Of a stretch of DNA of 64,000 nt, positions 7,134-17,721 are shown in pieces (the first letter of the stretch is position 1; each line of letters opens with the position of its first letter). The stretch spans positions 930,001 to 994,000 of the forward strand of contig NZ_CP159534.1 in NCBI RefSeq assembly GCF_040529335.1. Direction: 5' to 3'. Below the pieces are notes generated by a model. The model made no database searches, was not told the DNA's origin, and saw nothing but the letters and a program-made list of their open reading frames with translations. Both the position numbers and the translations under genes were made by a program. The DNA is from Streptomyces sp. HUAS MG91. GTDB taxonomy: Bacteria > Actinomycetota > Actinomycetes > Streptomycetales > Streptomycetaceae.

Positions 7134-8591
7134 ATGGACGCCCCCGAGACGAGCAGCAGATCAGGCGCTGTCGTCGCCACCCTCGCGCTCGCCGGAACCG
7201 TGGCCGCGATCATGCAGACGCTGGTGACGCCGCTCATCGCCGAGCTGCCACAGATCCTGGACACGTCGTCCTCGAACGCGGCGTGGGTCGTCACGGTGAC
7301 CCTGCTGGTGTCGGGTGTGTGCGTGCCGGTCTCCGGTCGCCTCGGCGACCTCCTGGGCAAGCGCCGCATGATGCTGATCTGCGCCGTCCCGCTCGTCGCG
7401 GGATCCGTGGTGTGCGCGCTCTCCTCGTCGCTCGTGCCGATGATCGTCGGTCGTGGTCTGCAGGGCATGGGGATGGGCATGGTGCCGCTCGGCATCGCGC
7501 TGCTGCGTGATGTCGTGCCGACCGAGAAGCTCAGTGGGTCCATCGCCCTGGTCAGCGCCTCCATGGGCATCGGCGGCGCCATCGGGCTGCCGATCGCGGC
7601 CGCGGTCGCCCAGTACGCGAACTGGCGCGTGCTGTTCTGGGGTTCGGCCGTGCTGGCCCTGGCCGTCAGCGCGATGATCTTCGCCATCGTGCCGGACGTC
7701 CCGGCGGGCGCGAAGGGGCAGCGGTTCGACGCGCCCGGCGCCGTCGGCCTCGCCATCGGCCTGGTCTCCCTGCTGCTCGCCATCTCCAAGGGAGCCGACT
7801 GGGGCTGGACCTCGGGCACCACGCTGGGCCTGTTCGCCGTCGCCGTCGTGGCCCTGCTGGTCTGGGGCTTCTACGAGCTGCGCACCCGTGACCCGCTCGT
7901 CGATCTGCGCACCACGGCCCGGCCCCGGGTGCTGTTCACCAACGCCGCGTCGATCCTCATCGGCGTCGGCATGTACTCCTTCATGCTGATCGCGCCTCAG
8001 CTGCTGCAGTTCCCGAAGGCCACCGGCTACGGCCTCGGGCAGTCGATGCTCGCCGCCGGTCTGTGGATCGCTCCCGGCGGCATCATGATGATGCTGATCT
8101 CTCCGCTCGGCGGAAAGCTGATCAACGCGCGCGGCCCGAAGACGGCCCTCATCTGCGGCGCCCTCGTGATCGCCGTCGGCTACGGCGTGGCCCTCCCGCT
8201 CATGGGCACGGCGTGGGGCATCATGCTCGCCGGTATCGTGATCAACAGCGGTGTCGCTCTGGCGTACGGCTCCATGCCCGCCCTCATCATGAGCTCGGTG
8301 CCGCTCTCCGAGACGGCCGCCGCCAATGGCTTCAACACCCTGATGCGCTCGCTCGGCACCACGATCGGCTCCGCCGTGATCGGCGTCGTGCTGGCCCAGA
8401 TGACCATCAGCATGGGCGGCTTCACCTTCGCCTCCGAGAACGGTTTCCGGACCGGCCTGATGATCGGCTGCGGTGTGGCCCTCGTGTCCGCCGCCGTCGC
8501 GACCCTCATTCCGGCCCTGCGCAAGCCCGACAGCGAGGAAGTCGCCGACGGACAGCAGGCCGACGCCGACCAGGCTCCCGCCCGGGCCTGA
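7134..8591 (+). CDS. DHA2-family MFS drug:H+ exporter
   Basis: A 485-residue membrane transporter of the major facilitator superfamily, 14-helix DHA2 (EmrB/QacA) type, which exports drugs using the proton gradient. Motif A is seen as 'GRLGDLLGKRRMM' after helix 2, and the motif C region as 'ASMGIGGAIGLPIAAA'. The C-terminus is a short charged tail. The ATG is preceded by AAGGAG at good spacing. It is divergent from a MarR-family gene, which probably represses it, and is followed by a strong hairpin at 8623-8655. The substrate cannot be told from sequence. Confidence 0.9.
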   Translation: MDAPETSSRSGAVVATLALAGTVAAIMQTLVTPLIAELPQILDTSSSNAAWVVTVTLLVSGVCVPVSGRLGDLLGKRRMMLICAVPLVAGSVVCALSSSLVPMIVGRGLQGMGMGMVPLGIALLRDVVPTEKLSGSIALVSASMGIGGAIGLPIAAAVAQYANWRVLFWGSAVLALAVSAMIFAIVPDVPAGAKGQRFDAPGAVGLAIGLVSLLLAISKGADWGWTSGTTLGLFAVAVVALLVWGFYELRTRDPLVDLRTTARPRVLFTNAASILIGVGMYSFMLIAPQLLQFPKATGYGLGQSMLAAGLWIAPGGIMMMLISPLGGKLINARGPKTALICGALVIAVGYGVALPLMGTAWGIMLAGIVINSGVALAYGSMPALIMSSVPLSETAAANGFNTLMRSLGTTIGSAVIGVVLAQMTISMGGFTFASENGFRTGLMIGCGVALVSAAVATLIPALRKPDSEEVADGQQADADQAPARA

Positions 8592-8622
8592 TCCCTCCGG
8601 CGTGTGCCAGGCGCTCGAACAC

Positions 8623-8655
8623 GAGGGCGCCCCCAGGAATCCTGGGGGCGCCCTC
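8623..8655. terminator. Bidirectional hairpin terminator
   Basis: GAGGGCGCCCCCAGGA (8623-8638) and its exact complement (8640-8655) form a 16-bp stem between the converging exporter and SUKH genes. There is no U tract, as is common in Streptomyces. Confidence 0.8.
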
Positions 8656-8678
8656 TGCCCATGCGGCGAGTGTCAGCG

Positions 8679-9221
8679 TCAGTCGACGCTGTCGCTCAGG
8701 CCCAGCACCTGCGGACCGTCACCGGGGAAGCTCCCCGGCATGCCCGGCACGTCGATCGTGTGCCCGTACACGCCGGCCAGGAACCCGACGGCGCCGACGG
8801 GGAACTCGATCCAGTCCCCGTTGTCCGTGCGGACGACCACTGGCCACGCGTCCGGGTCCGCGGGGCTCGTCCTCCAGTAGAAGGCGTCGCCGCTGTGGGA
8901 CTCCGCCCAGGAGATCAGGCCTCCCGGCTGGGGGAAGGGCACGTAGTCCTCCATGTCCTCCATCTCGTACAGGTCCTGAAGGATCTCGTCGTCCCTGGCC
9001 TCGGACGCCCAGGACTCCTCGGCGCCGGGGCGCGGAACGGACACGCTCAGGAAGTCGCCGACGACGAGGGCCGGATACGCCTCCGCCAGGGAGCGGAAGT
9101 CGGAGGGCAGCGCCGTACCGAGGGTTGCCTCCAGGGCAGCCCAGTCCACACCGCGTCCTGCGGCCACCCGCCACCGCGTCATCACGGGAAGCGCCGCCTC
9201 CAGCTCTTCGAGCCTCAACAT
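8679..9221 (-). CDS. SMI1/KNR4 (SUKH) family immunity protein
   Basis: A 180-residue acidic protein with the SUKH pattern: 'VDWAALEATLGTALPSDFRSL' then 'YPALVVGDFLSVSVP', a Trp-rich core and a C-terminal 'FLAGVYGHTI'. SUKH proteins are the commonest immunity proteins of polymorphic toxin systems. Its ATG at 9221 overlaps the end of the Rhs nuclease frame by seven bases, so toxin and antidote are translationally coupled, toxin first. It is very likely the cognate inhibitor of that nuclease. No signal peptide, so it acts in the cytoplasm. Confidence 0.88.
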   Translation of the reverse strand: MLRLEELEAALPVMTRWRVAAGRGVDWAALEATLGTALPSDFRSLAEAYPALVVGDFLSVSVPRPGAEESWASEARDDEILQDLYEMEDMEDYVPFPQPGGLISWAESHSGDAFYWRTSPADPDAWPVVVRTDNGDWIEFPVGAVGFLAGVYGHTIDVPGMPGSFPGDGPQVLGLSDSVD

Positions 9222-10099
9222 GTCGTCTGCCAATCCGTGCTGTTCTGCACCACTACATTGCTGAACAGCGGTCCGTCCTCGGTGTAGGCCGACATGGTGA
9301 TGCTGTCCGCATAGCCCGTGGTGTGGCTGTAGTTGACCTTCCCTGTGTACATGACCCACTTTCCGGCCGCGAGCTGCTTCTCCATCTTGATCTCGCAGCG
9401 CCGCATGCCACTGCGGTTCATGCGCTTGAACCCGGTGAACAGGTTCTCGTCCACCCAGTCGCCGCTCACCTTGTCACCGACGATGTGCGTGCGGTCGAAG
9501 ATGTTGCCCCTGCCCGAGCGCGGCGTGTTCTGCTCGGGCTCCGGGAACCCGTACACGTTCACCGAGCCGCCGTCGTCCCGGTCGGCGAGCGGGGGCTTGA
9601 GGTCCGTCGGGCAGAGCAGCGCCGTGGCTCCCTGAGCGCGGCCCTCACCGTCCAGCGGCTGGTACTGGAACCGTGCCGACTTGGGGTCGTCCTCGCACCG
9701 CTTCTTGTTGTCCGTGCCCGAGTCGCCGCCCGGAAGGGGACCGGGGCGCGGCCCGGGGGTCGGCTCCGGCTCGGGGTCGCCCGCCTCGTCGTCGTCGCTG
9801 AAGAGGTCGCCGATGCCCGACACGATCGAGTCGAATGCCGAGTCGAGGGAGTCCGACACGTCCTTGTCGGTCGCGACCGCGTAGGTCACCACGGCGGCGA
9901 CCACGACGAGCGCTCCCACGCCCTCGATGGCGTCGTCGATGCCGAAGAAGTGGCCGTCCAGCTCGACGTTGCTCACCGGGTTGCCGCCGCCGAAGGCGTA
10001 GCGGTTGCCGGTGAACGGGTCCGCGCCGAGGTTCATGTCGGCCAGCGCGCCGGTGTACATGTCCCGGCTGGTGAAGCGGTTCAGGCCGGGGCTGCGCAC
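9215..10099 (-). CDS. Orphan Rhs C-terminal tip with HNH-like nuclease toxin domain (5'-truncated)
   Basis: A 294-residue frame that is the tail of an Rhs/YD-repeat polymorphic toxin. Residues 8-48 are the end of the Rhs core ('NRFTSRDMYTG', 'DPFTGNRYAFGGGNPVSN', 'VELDGH'). A hydrophobic stretch (about 60-77) and an acidic proline linker follow. The last 100 residues carry 'FDRTHIVGDKVSGDW', 'ENLFTGFKRMNRSGM' and a late Glu, resembling the beta-beta-alpha-metal DNA/RNA non-specific endonucleases (DRGH motif, here DRTH). The thousand or more residues expected upstream are absent: a different gene starts in the opposite direction 25 bases away. The GTG start at 10099 is formal. It is either a stored toxin tip for recombination or a broken Rhs gene. 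The SUKH gene follows with overlap. Confidence 0.8.
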   Translation of the reverse strand: MRSPGLNRFTSRDMYTGALADMNLGADPFTGNRYAFGGGNPVSNVELDGHFFGIDDAIEGVGALVVVAAVVTYAVATDKDVSDSLDSAFDSIVSGIGDLFSDDDEAGDPEPEPTPGPRPGPLPGGDSGTDNKKRCEDDPKSARFQYQPLDGEGRAQGATALLCPTDLKPPLADRDDGGSVNVYGFPEPEQNTPRSGRGNIFDRTHIVGDKVSGDWVDENLFTGFKRMNRSGMRRCEIKMEKQLAAGKWVMYTGKVNYSHTTGYADSITMSAYTEDGPLFSNVVVQNSTDWQTTC

Positions 10100-10123
10100 C
10101 TCACGAAAGCCGGGCCTCTTTCC

Positions 10124-10637
10124 ATGTCAGACCCCGAAGAACCGATGGCCACCGAGCCTGCGGCAGCCGGACCGACCGCCGCCGAGTCGCCCTCCCCGAA
10201 GAGCCCACGCGTCGACCGGCGCGGCGTCACCGCAGCCGTCGCGCTGCTCGCCGCCTGCGCGGGACTGGTCGCCTACGAGGTCCTCGACACGCCCGAGACC
10301 CCGCAGCGGCACGTGCCCACCGCGTCGGTGACGTACGAGGTGACGGGCGAGGGCACGGCCGACCTCACCTACCAGGCGCGGGACGAGTCCGGGAAGGCGG
10401 TCACGGTGCACGGCGCCGAACTGCCGTGGCGCAAGACCGTGCGGGTGCCGCTCGGCAAGCCGCCCGTCGTGACCGTCGCCCTGGACGGGAAGGGGGGGCC
10501 GGGCCAGTTGCCAACTGGCCGTACGTGGCGCGCATGTTCAGACCGCGACCGCCTACGGAAAGTACGGCCGCGCCACGTGCCAGGGCGAACTGGCCTCGCC
10601 CGAGCCGACCGGGTCGGCGGCGGAGGGTACCGACTGA
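10124..10637 (+). pseudogene. MmpS-like membrane protein with a +1 frameshift in a G7 run
   Basis: The first 124 or so codons give a membrane-anchored protein: a short cytoplasmic tail, one transmembrane helix ('GVTAAVALLAACAGLVAYEV') and a beta-rich domain ('VTYEVTGEGTADLTYQA') like MmpS/MtpS transport accessory proteins. After the run of seven G at about 10492-10498 the frame degenerates. Removing one G restores 'GRASCQLAVRGAHVQTATAY' and 'GKYGRATCQGELASPEPTG' with a stop at 10635-10637, giving about 170 residues with the two Cys expected to form the family disulfide. So it is either a real frameshift or a homopolymer sequencing error. No MmpL partner is adjacent. No good ribosome site precedes the ATG; an ATG 21 bases further in is an alternative. 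Confidence 0.75.
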
Positions 10638-10695
10638 CCTGGCACCCCGCCCCGGTCGAGGGCGCGGGTCCCCAGCTGGTCCCCAAAAATGATCA

Positions 10696-10729
10696 AGGGC
10701 CGGTTTCGGATGTCTCCGAAACCGGCCCT
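10696..10729 (-). terminator. Hairpin terminator of the tRNA-Pro transcript
   Basis: AGGGCCGGTTTCGGA and its perfect complement (10696-10710 and 10715-10729) form a 15-bp stem with a 4-base loop. Read on the minus strand it is followed by TGATCATTTTT, a U-rich tail, so it ends the tRNA transcript. It may also stop transcripts from the MmpS-like gene. Confidence 0.85.
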
Positions 10730-10748
10730 GATCTGCGACTGTCTCCAG

Positions 10749-10822
<74 letters not shown>

Positions 10823-10951
10823 ATGTCGATCGCCTTGCGACCCGCTGTTTCCGGGCCCCTTCGGCGGCGACAGGAAGAACCATACCCCAAGCTCAGGGGT
10901 GGTTTGAAACGGGTTCCGGGGTCTCCGCGCGCGGTGGGCGAGAATCGGGGG

Positions 10952-11446
10952 ATGAGCACCGATCGCAGCGCAGGCCGGGACCGCGACGACGAGGGCCGCG
11001 CCCGCAACGCCCGGCCCCGCGACGGTCTGGGACGCCCGCTCCCCTACGGCGCCGCCGGTGTCGCCCGGCAGCCGGAGGGGGGGGTGGTGCGTACGGCCGG
11101 GGAGACCGTCGCCGAGGCGCAGGCGCTGCTCGACGCCGGGCGGCCCTTCCACGCGCACGAGGTCTTCGAGGACGCGTGGAAGTCGGCGCCCCGGGAGCAG
11201 CGTGAGCTGTGGCGCGGGCTCGCCCAGGCGGCCGTGGGGCTGACGCACGCGGCGCGCGGCAACGCGACGGGCGGGGCCCGGCTGCTGCGCAGGGGCGCGG
11301 ACGCGGTGGACGCCTGGCCGGGGCGGGCGCCCGCCGGTCTGGACGTGCCGGCGGTGACGGCCTGGGCGCGGTCCCTGGCCGACCGGGTGGAGCGCGAGGG
11401 GCGTCCCGTGGACGCGGCGTCCTGCGCGCCCCGGCTCGCCCGGTAG
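10952..11446 (+). CDS. DUF309 domain protein
   Basis: A 164-residue protein with the small helical DUF309 domain at about 50-110, recognised by 'FHAHEVFEDAWKSAP' and 'LWRGLAQAAVGLTHAARGN'. The domain has conserved His, Glu and Trp residues, all present, but its function is unknown. The N-terminal 45 residues are charged and probably disordered. ATG at 10952 has a G-rich stretch (GGGG) ahead of it. It stands alone between tRNA-Pro and an exporter gene. Confidence 0.85.
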   Translation: MSTDRSAGRDRDDEGRARNARPRDGLGRPLPYGAAGVARQPEGGVVRTAGETVAEAQALLDAGRPFHAHEVFEDAWKSAPREQRELWRGLAQAAVGLTHAARGNATGGARLLRRGADAVDAWPGRAPAGLDVPAVTAWARSLADRVEREGRPVDAASCAPRLAR

Positions 11447-11522
11447 GGCGGCCCGAGCGGGGCGTCACCGGTCCGGACCCCACCCGCATGCGGCCCCCAT
11501 CCCTTGATGTGACCCTGCGAGA

Positions 11523-13598
11523 GTGACCACCACCACGGCTGAAACCGCCACCCCGGCCCCACCGGTACTGGACAAGCGTCGCCGGAACGTCGTCTTCGTG
11601 ACGATCATGCTCGGCATGCTGCTCGCGGCCCTGGACCAGACGATCGTGGGCACGGCCCTGCCGACGATCGTCTCGGACCTGGGCGGCGCGGAGCACATGT
11701 CGTGGGTGGTCACCTCGTATCTCCTCGCGGAGACGGTCGCCACGGTCCTGGTCGGCAAGTTCGGCGACCTGTTCGGCCGCAAGGTCGTCTTCCAGGTGTC
11801 GGCGATCGTCTTCATCACGGGCTCGTTCCTGTGCGGCCTCGCCACGAACATGACGCTGCTCATCGTCTGGCGGGCGATGCAGGGCGTCGGCGCCGGCGGT
11901 CTCATGGTCACGGCGATGGCGCTGATCGCGGACGTCATCCCGCTGCGCGAGCGCGGCAAGTACCAGGGTGCGATCGGTGCCGTGTTCGGTGTGTCGACGG
12001 TGATCGGCCCGCTGCTCGGCGGGCTGTTCACGGACCATCTGACCTGGCGCTGGGCGTTCTACGTGAACGTGCCGATCGCGATCGTGGTGGTCGTCGCGGC
12101 GGCCCGCACCATCCCGGTGGTGAAGTCGGCGGCGCGGCCGGTCATCGACTATCTCGGCATCGCCCTGGTCGCGGTCGGGGCGAGCGCCCTGATCCTGGCG
12201 ACGAGTTGGGGCGGCAACCAGTACGCGTGGGGCTCCGGCGTCATCATCGGCCTGTTCGCGGGCGGCCTGGTGGCGCTCGGCCTGTTCTGCTGGGCGGAGA
12301 CCCGGGCGTCCGAACCGATGCTGCCGATGCGGCTGTTCGCGAACCCGGTCTTCACGGTCTGCTCGATCCTCAGCTTCATCGTGGGCTTCGCGATGCTGGG
12401 CGCGCTGACGTTCCTGCCGACGTATCTGCAGTACGTGGACGGGGACTCGGCCACCATCTCCGGCGTGCGCACGCTGCCGATGGTGATCGGTCTGCTGATC
12501 GCGTCGGTCTTCTCCGGGAACGTCGTCAGCAAGACCGGCAAATACCGGATCTTCCCGATCGTCGGCTCGCTCGTCATGGGCCTCGGCCTGTACCTCCTGT
12601 CGCGGATGGGACCGTCGTCCTCGGCCTGGCTGGAGTCGCTCTACATGTTCGTGCTCGGTCTCGGGATCGGGCTGTCCATGCAGGTGCTCACCATCGCCGT
12701 GCAGAACACCGTCGAGTACGCGGACCTGGGCACGGCCACCTCCGGCGTGACCTTCTTCCGTACGCTCGGCAGCTCCTTCGGCACCGCGGTGTTCGGCACG
12801 ATCTACGCCAACACCCTCAAGCCGAACCTGACCGACGGCGTCGAGCAGGCGGCGCGGGCCGGCACCGGCATCGATCCGGCGGCGCTCGCCAAGGCGGCGC
12901 AGAGCCCGGAGGGGCTGCACGCGCTGCCGGCCGGAGCGCGCGAGCCCATCGCGCAGGCGTACGCGGACTCGCTGCACACGGTGTTCCTGTGGACGGTGCC
13001 GGTGGCGGTCGTCGGATTCGTGGTGGCGCTCTTCCTGAAGCAGGTGCAGCTGCGCGACACCGCGCGGGCCGGTTCGACGGACATGGGAGAGGGCTTCGCC
13101 CAGCCGTCCACCGGCGATCCGTCGCACCTGCTGGAACGGGCCGTCGGCAACATCGTGAAGTCCTCGAACCTGGGGACCGCGCGGAAGATCCTCGACGCCT
13201 CCGACAGCCGCCTGGACATGGCCGGCTCGTGGGCCGTGATGCAGGTGGAGTTCTATACGCGGATGGTCGGACACGCCTCCCTCGGCATGATCGCGGCGCG
13301 GCGCAGGCTGCCGCCGGAGGTGCTGGTGCCGGTCTTCCAGCGGATGGTCGACGAGGGCTATCTGACCCGTACGGGGTCGTACTTCTCGCACACCGACGCG
13401 GGCCGGCGGGAGGCCGATGTGCTCAACCGGGCCTGGGGCGACTGGCTGAGCGAGCAGGTCGAGGCCGATGTCGGCCGGCCGCCGGGGAAGGACCTGCGGG
13501 CGGCGGTCGACTCCATCGCCAAGCGGCTCCTGGTCGAGGACCTGGCGCAGGGGCTGCCGCAGCAGCCCGCGGCCGACCGCTCCGTGACGGCCTCCTGA
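11523..13598 (+). CDS. DHA2-family MFS exporter fused to a C-terminal winged-helix domain
   Basis: A 691-residue protein. Residues about 20-515 are a 14-helix DHA2 exporter with motif A '[13 protein letters not shown]', '[13 protein letters not shown]' and motif C '[10 protein letters not shown]'. After the last helix (ending '[13 protein letters not shown]') come about 170 soluble residues. The part '[19 protein letters not shown]' and '[20 protein letters not shown]' reads as a MarR-like winged helix, and a helical tail follows. Such fusions occur in actinobacterial exporters; the cytoplasmic domain may sense the drug or regulate transport. The GTG at 11523 lacks a strong ribosome site, so the exact start is uncertain by a few residues. 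Confidence 0.88.
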   Translation: MTTTTAETATPAPPVLDKRRRNVVFVTIMLGMLLAALDQTIVGTALPTIVSDLGGAEHMSWVVTSYLLAETVATVLVGKFGDLFGRKVVFQVSAIVFITGSFLCGLATNMTLLIVWRAMQGVGAGGLMVTAMALIADVIPLRERGKYQGAIGAVFGVSTVIGPLLGGLFTDHLTWRWAFYVNVPIAIVVVVAAARTIPVVKSAARPVIDYLGIALVAVGASALILATSWGGNQYAWGSGVIIGLFAGGLVALGLFCWAETRASEPMLPMRLFANPVFTVCSILSFIVGFAMLGALTFLPTYLQYVDGDSATISGVRTLPMVIGLLIASVFSGNVVSKTGKYRIFPIVGSLVMGLGLYLLSRMGPSSSAWLESLYMFVLGLGIGLSMQVLTIAVQNTVEYADLGTATSGVTFFRTLGSSFGTAVFGTIYANTLKPNLTDGVEQAARAGTGIDPAALAKAAQSPEGLHALPAGAREPIAQAYADSLHTVFLWTVPVAVVGFVVALFLKQVQLRDTARAGSTDMGEGFAQPSTGDPSHLLERAVGNIVKSSNLGTARKILDASDSRLDMAGSWAVMQVEFYTRMVGHASLGMIAARRRLPPEVLVPVFQRMVDEGYLTRTGSYFSHTDAGRREADVLNRAWGDWLSEQVEADVGRPPGKDLRAAVDSIAKRLLVEDLAQGLPQQPAADRSVTAS

Positions 13599-13606
13599 GT
13601 CTCCCG

Positions 13607-14371
13607 TCAGCGCAGCAGCAGCTGGAGCCCGCCGAGCACCGTCGCAGCGATCACCAGTTGCTCGAAGAGCCGCTGGTTGATGCGGTTGACGGCCACCTTG
13701 CCGATCAGCGCTCCCGGCACGACGAAGGCGACGAGGGCCGCGTCCAGCAGCAGCGAGCGGCCGTCGATGAGGCCGAGGCCCACGCTGAAGGGCACCTTCG
13801 CGGAGTTCACGATGAGGAAGAACCACGCGGAGGTGCCGAGGAAGCCCAGCTTCTTGAATCCGGCCGACAGCAGATACATCGACATCACCGGGCCGCCGGC
13901 GTTGGCGACCATGGTGGTGAAGCCGCCGAGCACGCCGTACGAGCCCGCCTTGACGCGGGCCGCGCGCGTCGGGTCGCCCTCCGCCCCGGGCGCCTCGGCG
14001 TGCCTGCGCCGCCAGAGCGTGACGGCGGCCATCACCAGCAGGATGACGCCGATGGAGCCGCGGACGAGCCCGTCGCCCGCGAACGCGAGGAAGACGGTGC
14101 CGACGACCACTCCCCCGGCCACGGCCGGGAAGAGCCGCCACAGCGTCGGCCAGTGGGCGTGCCTGCGGTAGGTCAGCACGGCGAGGATGTCGCCGCAGAT
14201 GAGGATGGGCAACAGCACGCCGGTGGAGTCGCGGGCGGGCAGGATCGCGGCGAAGACGGCGAGGCTGACGGTGTTGGCCCCGCTGACGGCGGTCTTGGAG
14301 AAGCCCACCAGGAGGGCCGCGGCGGCCAGCGCCGTGAACCCCCAGGGGGTGACGCCGAATATCTCGTGCAT
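13607..14371 (-). CDS. TauE/SafE family permease
   Basis: A 254-residue membrane protein with about eight hydrophobic segments in two related halves. It has family signatures 'LLVGFSKTAVSGANTVSLA' near the N-terminus and 'GGFTTMVANAGGPVMSMYL' in the second half. TauE/SafE proteins export sulfite, sulfoacetate or similar small organic anions. The start ATG at 14371 follows CGGAG-type sequence. It converges with the exporter gene (8 bases apart) and is divergent from argG, so its promoter shares the 133 bases that hold the ArgR-like sites. The true substrate is unknown. Confidence 0.88.
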   Translation of the reverse strand: MHEIFGVTPWGFTALAAAALLVGFSKTAVSGANTVSLAVFAAILPARDSTGVLLPILICGDILAVLTYRRHAHWPTLWRLFPAVAGGVVVGTVFLAFAGDGLVRGSIGVILLVMAAVTLWRRRHAEAPGAEGDPTRAARVKAGSYGVLGGFTTMVANAGGPVMSMYLLSAGFKKLGFLGTSAWFFLIVNSAKVPFSVGLGLIDGRSLLLDAALVAFVVPGALIGKVAVNRINQRLFEQLVIAATVLGGLQLLLR

Positions 14372-14469
14372 GTGCTCCGTCTCCGCCGGTCCGGGGTGCC
14401 CGCCTGCCGTGCGCCCCGGGACACTTTCGCACTACACGCGTTCCGCGCAGAAGGAGCCCCGGCGGGGCT

Positions 14470-15932
<1,463 letters not shown>

Positions 15933-15950
15933 CTCCGTCGGTTCAGCAGG

Positions 15951-15995
15951 GAGGACCGGGTCGGCGCTGGGAGGCGTCGGGCCGGTCCTCTTTTT
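15951..15995 (+). terminator. Rho-independent terminator of argG
   Basis: GAGGACCGG (15951-15959) pairs with CCGGTCCTC (15982-15990) and is followed by TTTTT, a classic intrinsic terminator. Confidence 0.85.
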
Positions 15996-16029
15996 GTGCG
16001 TTGCCGGGTGCGCGTCGAGTGTGGCTGAG

Positions 16030-16060
16030 CGCGCGGTTCCCCGCGCCCCTTACGGGGCGC
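16030..16060. repeat. Streptomyces-type intergenic repeat fragment
   Basis: The sequence around GCGCGGTTCCCCGCGCCCC followed by TTAC and GGGGCGC is a short form of a palindromic element that I recall as very common between Streptomyces genes. Its hairpin (16043-16049 with 16054-16060) overlaps the stop of the acyl-CoA ligase gene and may act as its terminator. A longer copy lies at 51957-52014. Confidence 0.55.
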
Positions 16061-17567
16061 TGTAGGTCGCCCTCAGTTCTCGCTTCAGGATCTTCATGCT
16101 CGGGCCCAGCGGGAGCTGGTCCGTGAATTCGATGCGGCGGGGGTACTTGTGCTTGCCGAGGTGGGACTTGGACCAGTCCGTGAGGGTGGCGGCGTCCAGG
16201 GTCTCGCCGGGCTTCGGGACGACGACGGCGCAGATCTCCTCGCCGTGGATGTCGTCGGGCAGACCGATCACGGCCGCGTGGCCGACGCCGGGGTGGCGCA
16301 TGAGGACCTCCTCGACCTCGCGCGGGTACACGTTGTAGCCGCCGCGGATGATGATGTCCTTCTTGCGGTCGACGATGCGCAGATAGCCGTCGGCGTCCTT
16401 GGTGCCGAGGTCGCCGGTGCGGAACCAGCCGTCGACCAGGGCCTCGGCGGTGGCCTCGGGGCGGCCCAGGTAGCCGGTGAAGACGCAGTGCCCGCGCACG
16501 ACGACCTCGCCCAGTTCGCCGGAGGCCAGCAGCTCCACCCGGTCCTCCACCTCCGCGCGGGCGATCTCCACGTCGACACCCCACAGGGGGTGGCCGATCG
16601 TGCCGGGGCGGGCGCCGAAGGCGGGCTGGTTGGCGGCCGCGGCGGGGGACGTCTCCGACAGGCCGTAGCCCTCGAAGATCGTGGCGCCGAACGCCTTCTC
16701 GAAGCCTTCGAGGACCGCCACCGGGAGGGAGGCGCCGCCCGAGACGCAGATCTTCAGGTCGGGGAGCTTGTCCGCGGCGGGCGCCGCGGCGAGCAGGTTC
16801 ACGAACATCGTGGGGACGCCGTGGAACGTGTTCACGTTCTCCGTCACCATCAGGTCGACGGCGCGCGCCGCGTCGAAGCGCGGCAGCAGGACGAGGGTCG
16901 CACCCGCGCGCCAGGTCGCGTTCATCGACACGGTCTGGCCGAAGGCGTGGAACAGCGGCAGCGCACCGAGCGCGATGTCGTCCGGGGCGACGTTGTGGGC
17001 GTCGAACGCGGAGACCGTGGCGTTCATGACGAGGTTGAAGTGGCTCAGCTCGGCGCCCTTGGGGACGCCGGTGGTGCCGCTCGTGTAGAAGATGACGGCC
17101 GCGTCGTCGGCCTCGCGGGTGACGTACGTCGCCAACGGCTCGGCGGCGGTGGTCAGTTGCTCCAGGTCGCCGCCCGCGCCCAGCGTCAGCATGCGGACGC
17201 CGGTCGCCTCCGCGGCCGCCGCGCCGACCGCCGCCTGCGCCGGGTGGCACAGGAGCAGCGTCGCACCGCTGTCCTTCAGGACGTGCTCGACCTCTCCGGC
17301 CGACAGCAGCAGATGGACGGGCACGACGACCGCGCCGGCCGCGAGCGCCGCGTAGTAGGCGCGCGGGAACTCCGCGGTGTTGGGTGCCATGAGGGCGACC
17401 CGGTCCCCCGGGCGGACACCGAGGCCGGTGAGGGCCGAGGCCTGCCGGCGGGCCTGAAGCCACAACTCCTCGAAGGTGAGGCGCAGTTCGCCCTCGATGA
17501 GGCCGATCTTGGCAGGGCGGCGGCGGGCGTTCTCGGCGAGGATCGCGGCGAGGGAGAGGGTTGCCAT
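16050..17567 (-). CDS. Acyl-CoA synthetase (AMP-dependent, fatty-acid--CoA ligase type)
   Basis: A 505-residue ANL-superfamily enzyme that activates a carboxylic acid as acyl-AMP and transfers it to CoA. Motifs: the ATP loop 'YTSGTTGVPKG' at 161-171, 'FEGYGLSETSP', the hinge 'GWFRTGDLGTKDADGYL', 'DRKKDIIIRGGYNVYPREVE' and the C-terminal catalytic Lys in 'SMKILKREL' (K492). Full length. It is the last gene of a set with a thiolase and a dehydrogenase remnant on the same strand, suggesting an old fatty-acid or aromatic-acid degradation cluster. ATG at 17567 starts MATLSLAAILAENARRRP, the usual N-terminus. Chain length preference is not predictable. Confidence 0.92.
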   Translation of the reverse strand: MATLSLAAILAENARRRPAKIGLIEGELRLTFEELWLQARRQASALTGLGVRPGDRVALMAPNTAEFPRAYYAALAAGAVVVPVHLLLSAGEVEHVLKDSGATLLLCHPAQAAVGAAAAEATGVRMLTLGAGGDLEQLTTAAEPLATYVTREADDAAVIFYTSGTTGVPKGAELSHFNLVMNATVSAFDAHNVAPDDIALGALPLFHAFGQTVSMNATWRAGATLVLLPRFDAARAVDLMVTENVNTFHGVPTMFVNLLAAAPAADKLPDLKICVSGGASLPVAVLEGFEKAFGATIFEGYGLSETSPAAAANQPAFGARPGTIGHPLWGVDVEIARAEVEDRVELLASGELGEVVVRGHCVFTGYLGRPEATAEALVDGWFRTGDLGTKDADGYLRIVDRKKDIIIRGGYNVYPREVEEVLMRHPGVGHAAVIGLPDDIHGEEICAVVVPKPGETLDAATLTDWSKSHLGKHKYPRRIEFTDQLPLGPSMKILKRELRATYSAP

Positions 17568-17638
17568 GGGGGGTGGTGCTCCGTTCCGTACTGAACTCTG
17601 GTGCTGCGGTGAACCAGGTCGGTGGGCCGGTGATCCGG

Positions 17639-17689
17639 CTAGCGGGCGGCTCCGGTGACGACGGCGACGCGTCCGGTGAACCTGTTCAT
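17639..17689 (-). pseudogene. Stub of a short-chain dehydrogenase gene
   Basis: Sixteen codons, MNRFTGRVAVVTGAAR, then TAG. This is the first strand and start of the nucleotide loop of a short-chain dehydrogenase (TGxxxGIG family), cut where GIG should follow. AGGAAGA about nine bases upstream shows that the original ribosome site remains. It lies between thiolase and ligase, where a 3-hydroxyacyl-CoA dehydrogenase would be expected, so it is probably the scar of an internal deletion. Confidence 0.7.
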
Positions 17690-17721
17690 GTGTGCTCGTC
17701 TTCCTTGCGTGGTGCGGGTGT

